Below are positions 5,067-6,691 of a stretch of 6,691 nt of DNA, piece by piece. The translations under genes and the position numbers were made by a program. The stretch's first letter is position 1, and every line of letters starts with the position of its first letter. This stretch comes from an uncultured Duganella sp. (GTDB lineage Bacteria > Pseudomonadota > Gammaproteobacteria > Burkholderiales > Burkholderiaceae): NCBI GenBank assembly GCA_946482335.1, contig CAMLRG010000258.1, forward strand, positions 1 through 6,691. The letters run 5' to 3'. The notes beneath the pieces were generated by a model, which was not told the DNA's origin, ran no database searches, and saw only the letters and a program-made list of their open reading frames with translations.

Positions 5067-5762
5067 ATGACTACTTTCCGCATCGCTCCGAGCATCCTGT
5101 CCGCCGACTTCGCCCGCCTGGGTGAAGAGGTCCGCAACGTTGTTGCCGCGGGTGCCGACATCATCCACTTCGACGTGATGGACAACCATTACGTGCCGAA
5201 CCTGACCGTCGGCCCCCTGGTCTGCCAGGCGATCCGCCCGCACGTGCAAGTGCCGATCGACGTGCACCTGATGGTCAAGCCGGTCGACCGCATCATCCCC
5301 GACTTCGCCAAGGCCGGCGCCAACATCATCACCTTCCATCCGGAAGGTTCCGAGCACATCGACCGCTCCCTGGCGCTGATTAAGGACCAGGGCTGCAAGG
5401 CCGGCCTGGTGTTCAATCCGGCCACGCCGCTGGACTACATGGACCACGTGATGGACAAGCTGGACATGGTGCTGCTGATGTCGGTCAACCCGGGTTTCGG
5501 CGGCCAGAAGTTCATCCCGCAGGCGCTGGAAAAGCTCAAGCAGGCCCGCGCCAAGATCGACGCCTACACCGAGAAGACCGGCCGTGAAATCTGGCTGGAA
5601 ATCGACGGCGGCGTGAACACGGCCAACATTGCCGAGATCGCCCGCGCCGGCGCTGACACTTTCGTGGCAGGTTCTGCACTGTTTGGCGCACCCAAGGACA
5701 CCGACCCACACCGCTACGACACCATTGTCGCTGCGCTGCGCGCCGAGCTGGCCAAGGTTTAA
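5067..5762 (+). CDS. rpe: Ribulose-phosphate 3-epimerase
   Basis: Rpe interconverts D-ribulose 5-phosphate and D-xylulose 5-phosphate in the cytoplasm, linking the oxidative and non-oxidative pentose phosphate branches. The 231-residue product is a full-length TIM barrel. It has the N-terminal APSILSADF (7-15), metal ligands His34 and His67, and the two acid/base aspartates Asp36 ([12 protein letters not shown]) and Asp180 (EIDGGVN). The phosphate-loop motifs [12 protein letters not shown] (138-149) and VAGSALFG (200-207) are intact, so the enzyme should be active. Codon choice is strongly biased to C/G-ending preferred codons, fitting high expression. The ATG at 5067 lacks a Shine-Dalgarno match, so initiation may rely on an unstructured leader; the family-typical N-terminus supports this start. 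It heads an operon, with the next gene 3 bp downstream. Confidence 0.97.
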   Translation: MTTFRIAPSILSADFARLGEEVRNVVAAGADIIHFDVMDNHYVPNLTVGPLVCQAIRPHVQVPIDVHLMVKPVDRIIPDFAKAGANIITFHPEGSEHIDRSLALIKDQGCKAGLVFNPATPLDYMDHVMDKLDMVLLMSVNPGFGGQKFIPQALEKLKQARAKIDAYTEKTGREIWLEIDGGVNTANIAEIARAGADTFVAGSALFGAPKDTDPHRYDTIVAALRAELAKV

Positions 5763-5765
5763 ATC

Positions 5766-6155
5766 ATGCGCCGCGCTTCGGTTTTATTCGTGCTGTTGGC
5801 GCTCGCCGGTTGCGATAAATTGACCGGCGCCGCGGACCAGAAAATCCTGGATGCCGAAGCGGTCGGCTTCGCCTGCCGCGTCTCCCACAAGGCGCCGGAA
5901 GCCTGTATGAAGGAAAACGAAGCGCAAAGTCCCTCCTCGATTCTCGATGGCTGGAAATCGGCCGACGAGGATATCAAGGCGGGCAAGCTGGACCCTACGA
6001 TGAGCGGCATGTCGTCCAAATCCTCAGCTGAGGGCGATGCCGCTCCAGCCGAAGGTGCGGGTGCCGCTGCTGCCACGCCTCCTGCTGCAGAAACGAAAGA
6101 AGACGCAGCTCAAGCTGAGGATGCGCCCAAGCAAGAAGACAAAGGTAAACACTAG
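5766..6155 (+). CDS. Small lipoprotein of unknown function within the rpe-gph operon
   Basis: The 129-residue product has a short lipoprotein signal peptide, MRRASVLFVLLALAGC, with lipobox LAGC and lipidated Cys16. The next residue, Asp17, is the E. coli signal for retention in the inner membrane, though that rule may not hold in betaproteobacteria. Residues about 22-80 look like a small ordered region with two cysteines, 37 and 47, that could form a disulfide. From about 83 to the end it is low complexity (Ser, then Ala/Glu/Pro/Lys) and probably disordered. I do not recognise a family. It starts 3 bp after the rpe stop and its stop overlaps the gph start by one base, so all three should be co-transcribed and probably translationally coupled. 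Nothing in the sequence connects it to sugar phosphate metabolism, so its position may only be a shared transcript. Confidence 0.8.
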   Translation: MRRASVLFVLLALAGCDKLTGAADQKILDAEAVGFACRVSHKAPEACMKENEAQSPSSILDGWKSADEDIKAGKLDPTMSGMSSKSSAEGDAAPAEGAGAAAATPPAAETKEDAAQAEDAPKQEDKGKH

Positions 6156-6691
6156 TGAGCAAAACTGAACTTGTTTTTCCATTGCCGATCAAGGCGGTCG
6201 TGATCGACCTTGACGGCACGCTGCTGCACACCGCTCCCGATCTGGCGGAAGCTTCCAACCGCATGATGGCCGAGCTCGGCATGCCGCCGGTCGCGGAAGA
6301 AACGGTCAAAGGCTACATCGGCAACGGAGTCGCGCAGTTGATCAAGCGCGTGCTGACCGGCACGATGTACGGCGAGCCCGCTCCCGAACTGTACGAGCGG
6401 GCCCGCAAGATTTATGACCGCCACTACGGTGAGGTTTACAGCCTCTACAGCCATCCGTTTCCGGACGTGATCGAAGGGCTGGAAGCCTTCAAGAAGGCCG
6501 GCTATCACATGGGATGCATCACCAACAAGATTGCCAAATACACCGAACCCTTGCTGAAGGACACCGGACTTTATGATTATTTCGAGCTCATCCTGAGCGG
6601 CGACACGCTGCCCAAGATGAAACCGGACCCCATGCAACTGCTGCATGTCTGCGAGCAATGGGGTATTCAGCCGGACGAGATGCTGCTGATC
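6155..6691 (+). CDS. gph: Phosphoglycolate phosphatase, HAD family (3' end beyond window)
   Basis: Gph hydrolyses 2-phosphoglycolate to glycolate and phosphate, clearing a toxic by-product of DNA repair or oxygenase activity. The visible 179 residues form the N-terminal part of a HAD hydrolase. Motif I is DLDGT, with nucleophile Asp18 and acid/base Asp20; a helical cap follows at about 27-100. Motif II Thr123 is in CITNK, and motif III Lys156 is in KMKPDP. Motif IV, with the magnesium-binding aspartates, lies past the window edge, as does the stop codon. The start is GTG at 6155, whose first base is the last base of the upstream TAG stop, with AAAGG nine bases before it. No ATG suits, because the first Met codon falls at residue 37, inside the cap. 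Substrate specificity within the HAD family is inferred from similarity and from the rpe neighbour, a common partner of gph in proteobacteria. Confidence 0.92.
   Translation, partial: MSKTELVFPLPIKAVVIDLDGTLLHTAPDLAEASNRMMAELGMPPVAEETVKGYIGNGVAQLIKRVLTGTMYGEPAPELYERARKIYDRHYGEVYSLYSHPFPDVIEGLEAFKKAGYHMGCITNKIAKYTEPLLKDTGLYDYFELILSGDTLPKMKPDPMQLLHVCEQWGIQPDEMLLI

Noticed and set aside
4995..5711. A 238-codon minus-strand open frame opposite rpe
   Set aside because: Antisense shadow of a highly codon-biased gene, rich in Val, Asp and His, with no motif.
6022..6033. Perfect 12-bp palindrome CCTCAGCTGAGG inside the lipoprotein gene
   Set aside because: It falls in a low-complexity Ser/Ala/Glu coding stretch where such a match can arise by chance, and no other copy is in the window.
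6152..6658. A 168-codon minus-strand open frame opposite gph
   Set aside because: The plus strand carries HAD motifs I to III in order; the minus frame has no recognisable features.
1..6691. Search for a defence system, CRISPR array, insertion sequence, tRNA or prophage gene
   Set aside because: No spaced direct repeats, transposase motifs, cloverleaf or phage-like proteins were found. The window is mainly conserved housekeeping genes.

Overview
The window reads as an ordinary, gene-dense stretch of chromosome from a high-GC betaproteobacterium. The best guess is the family Oxalobacteraceae (Massilia, Duganella or Janthinobacterium relatives, order Burkholderiales). The guess rests on GC-rich third codon positions, the mltA / apaG / rpe / gph neighbourhood, and Burkholderiales-like sequences of the universal stress protein, ApaG and Rpe. 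No mobile element, CRISPR array, tRNA or recognisable phage gene is present.

Layout. Bases 1-214 hold no gene. They carry two well-spaced sigma-70-type promoters in tandem, both firing leftward out of the window, probably into a ribosomal RNA operon. Next to them are a perfect hairpin and a tandem octamer that lie behind the 3' end of a leftward enoyl-CoA hydratase gene (215-991). Rightward from there come a universal stress protein (1108-1545), an AT-rich hairpin that may end it, and a secreted 543-residue protein (1607-3238). I do not recognise that protein by name, but it carries a complete gluzincin zinc-peptidase signature, HExxH-18 residues-E, plus a plausible catalytic tyrosine. It meets the lytic transglycosylase lipoprotein gene mltA (leftward, 3243-4475) tail to tail across 4 bp.

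Upstream of mltA, 12 bp away and divergent, lies a 33-residue single-pass membrane protein (4488-4589). It abuts apaG (leftward, 4590-4964) tail to tail with no spacer. A short divergent promoter region with a CGGAC-AGC-GTCCG inverted repeat separates apaG from a rightward operon: rpe (5067-5762), a small lipoprotein of unknown role (5766-6155), and gph (from 6155, cut by the window end). Gaps of 3 bp and a 1-base overlap indicate co-transcription and probable translational coupling.

Functionally, rpe and gph are sugar-phosphate housekeeping enzymes: pentose phosphate epimerisation and phosphoglycolate clean-up. MltA remodels peptidoglycan, the enoyl-CoA hydratase serves fatty-acid or related acyl-CoA degradation, and ApaG is a small beta-sandwich protein of uncertain role. 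The least explained items are the putative metallopeptidase, the 33-residue membrane protein and the lipoprotein inside the rpe-gph operon. I see no convincing multi-gene novel system.
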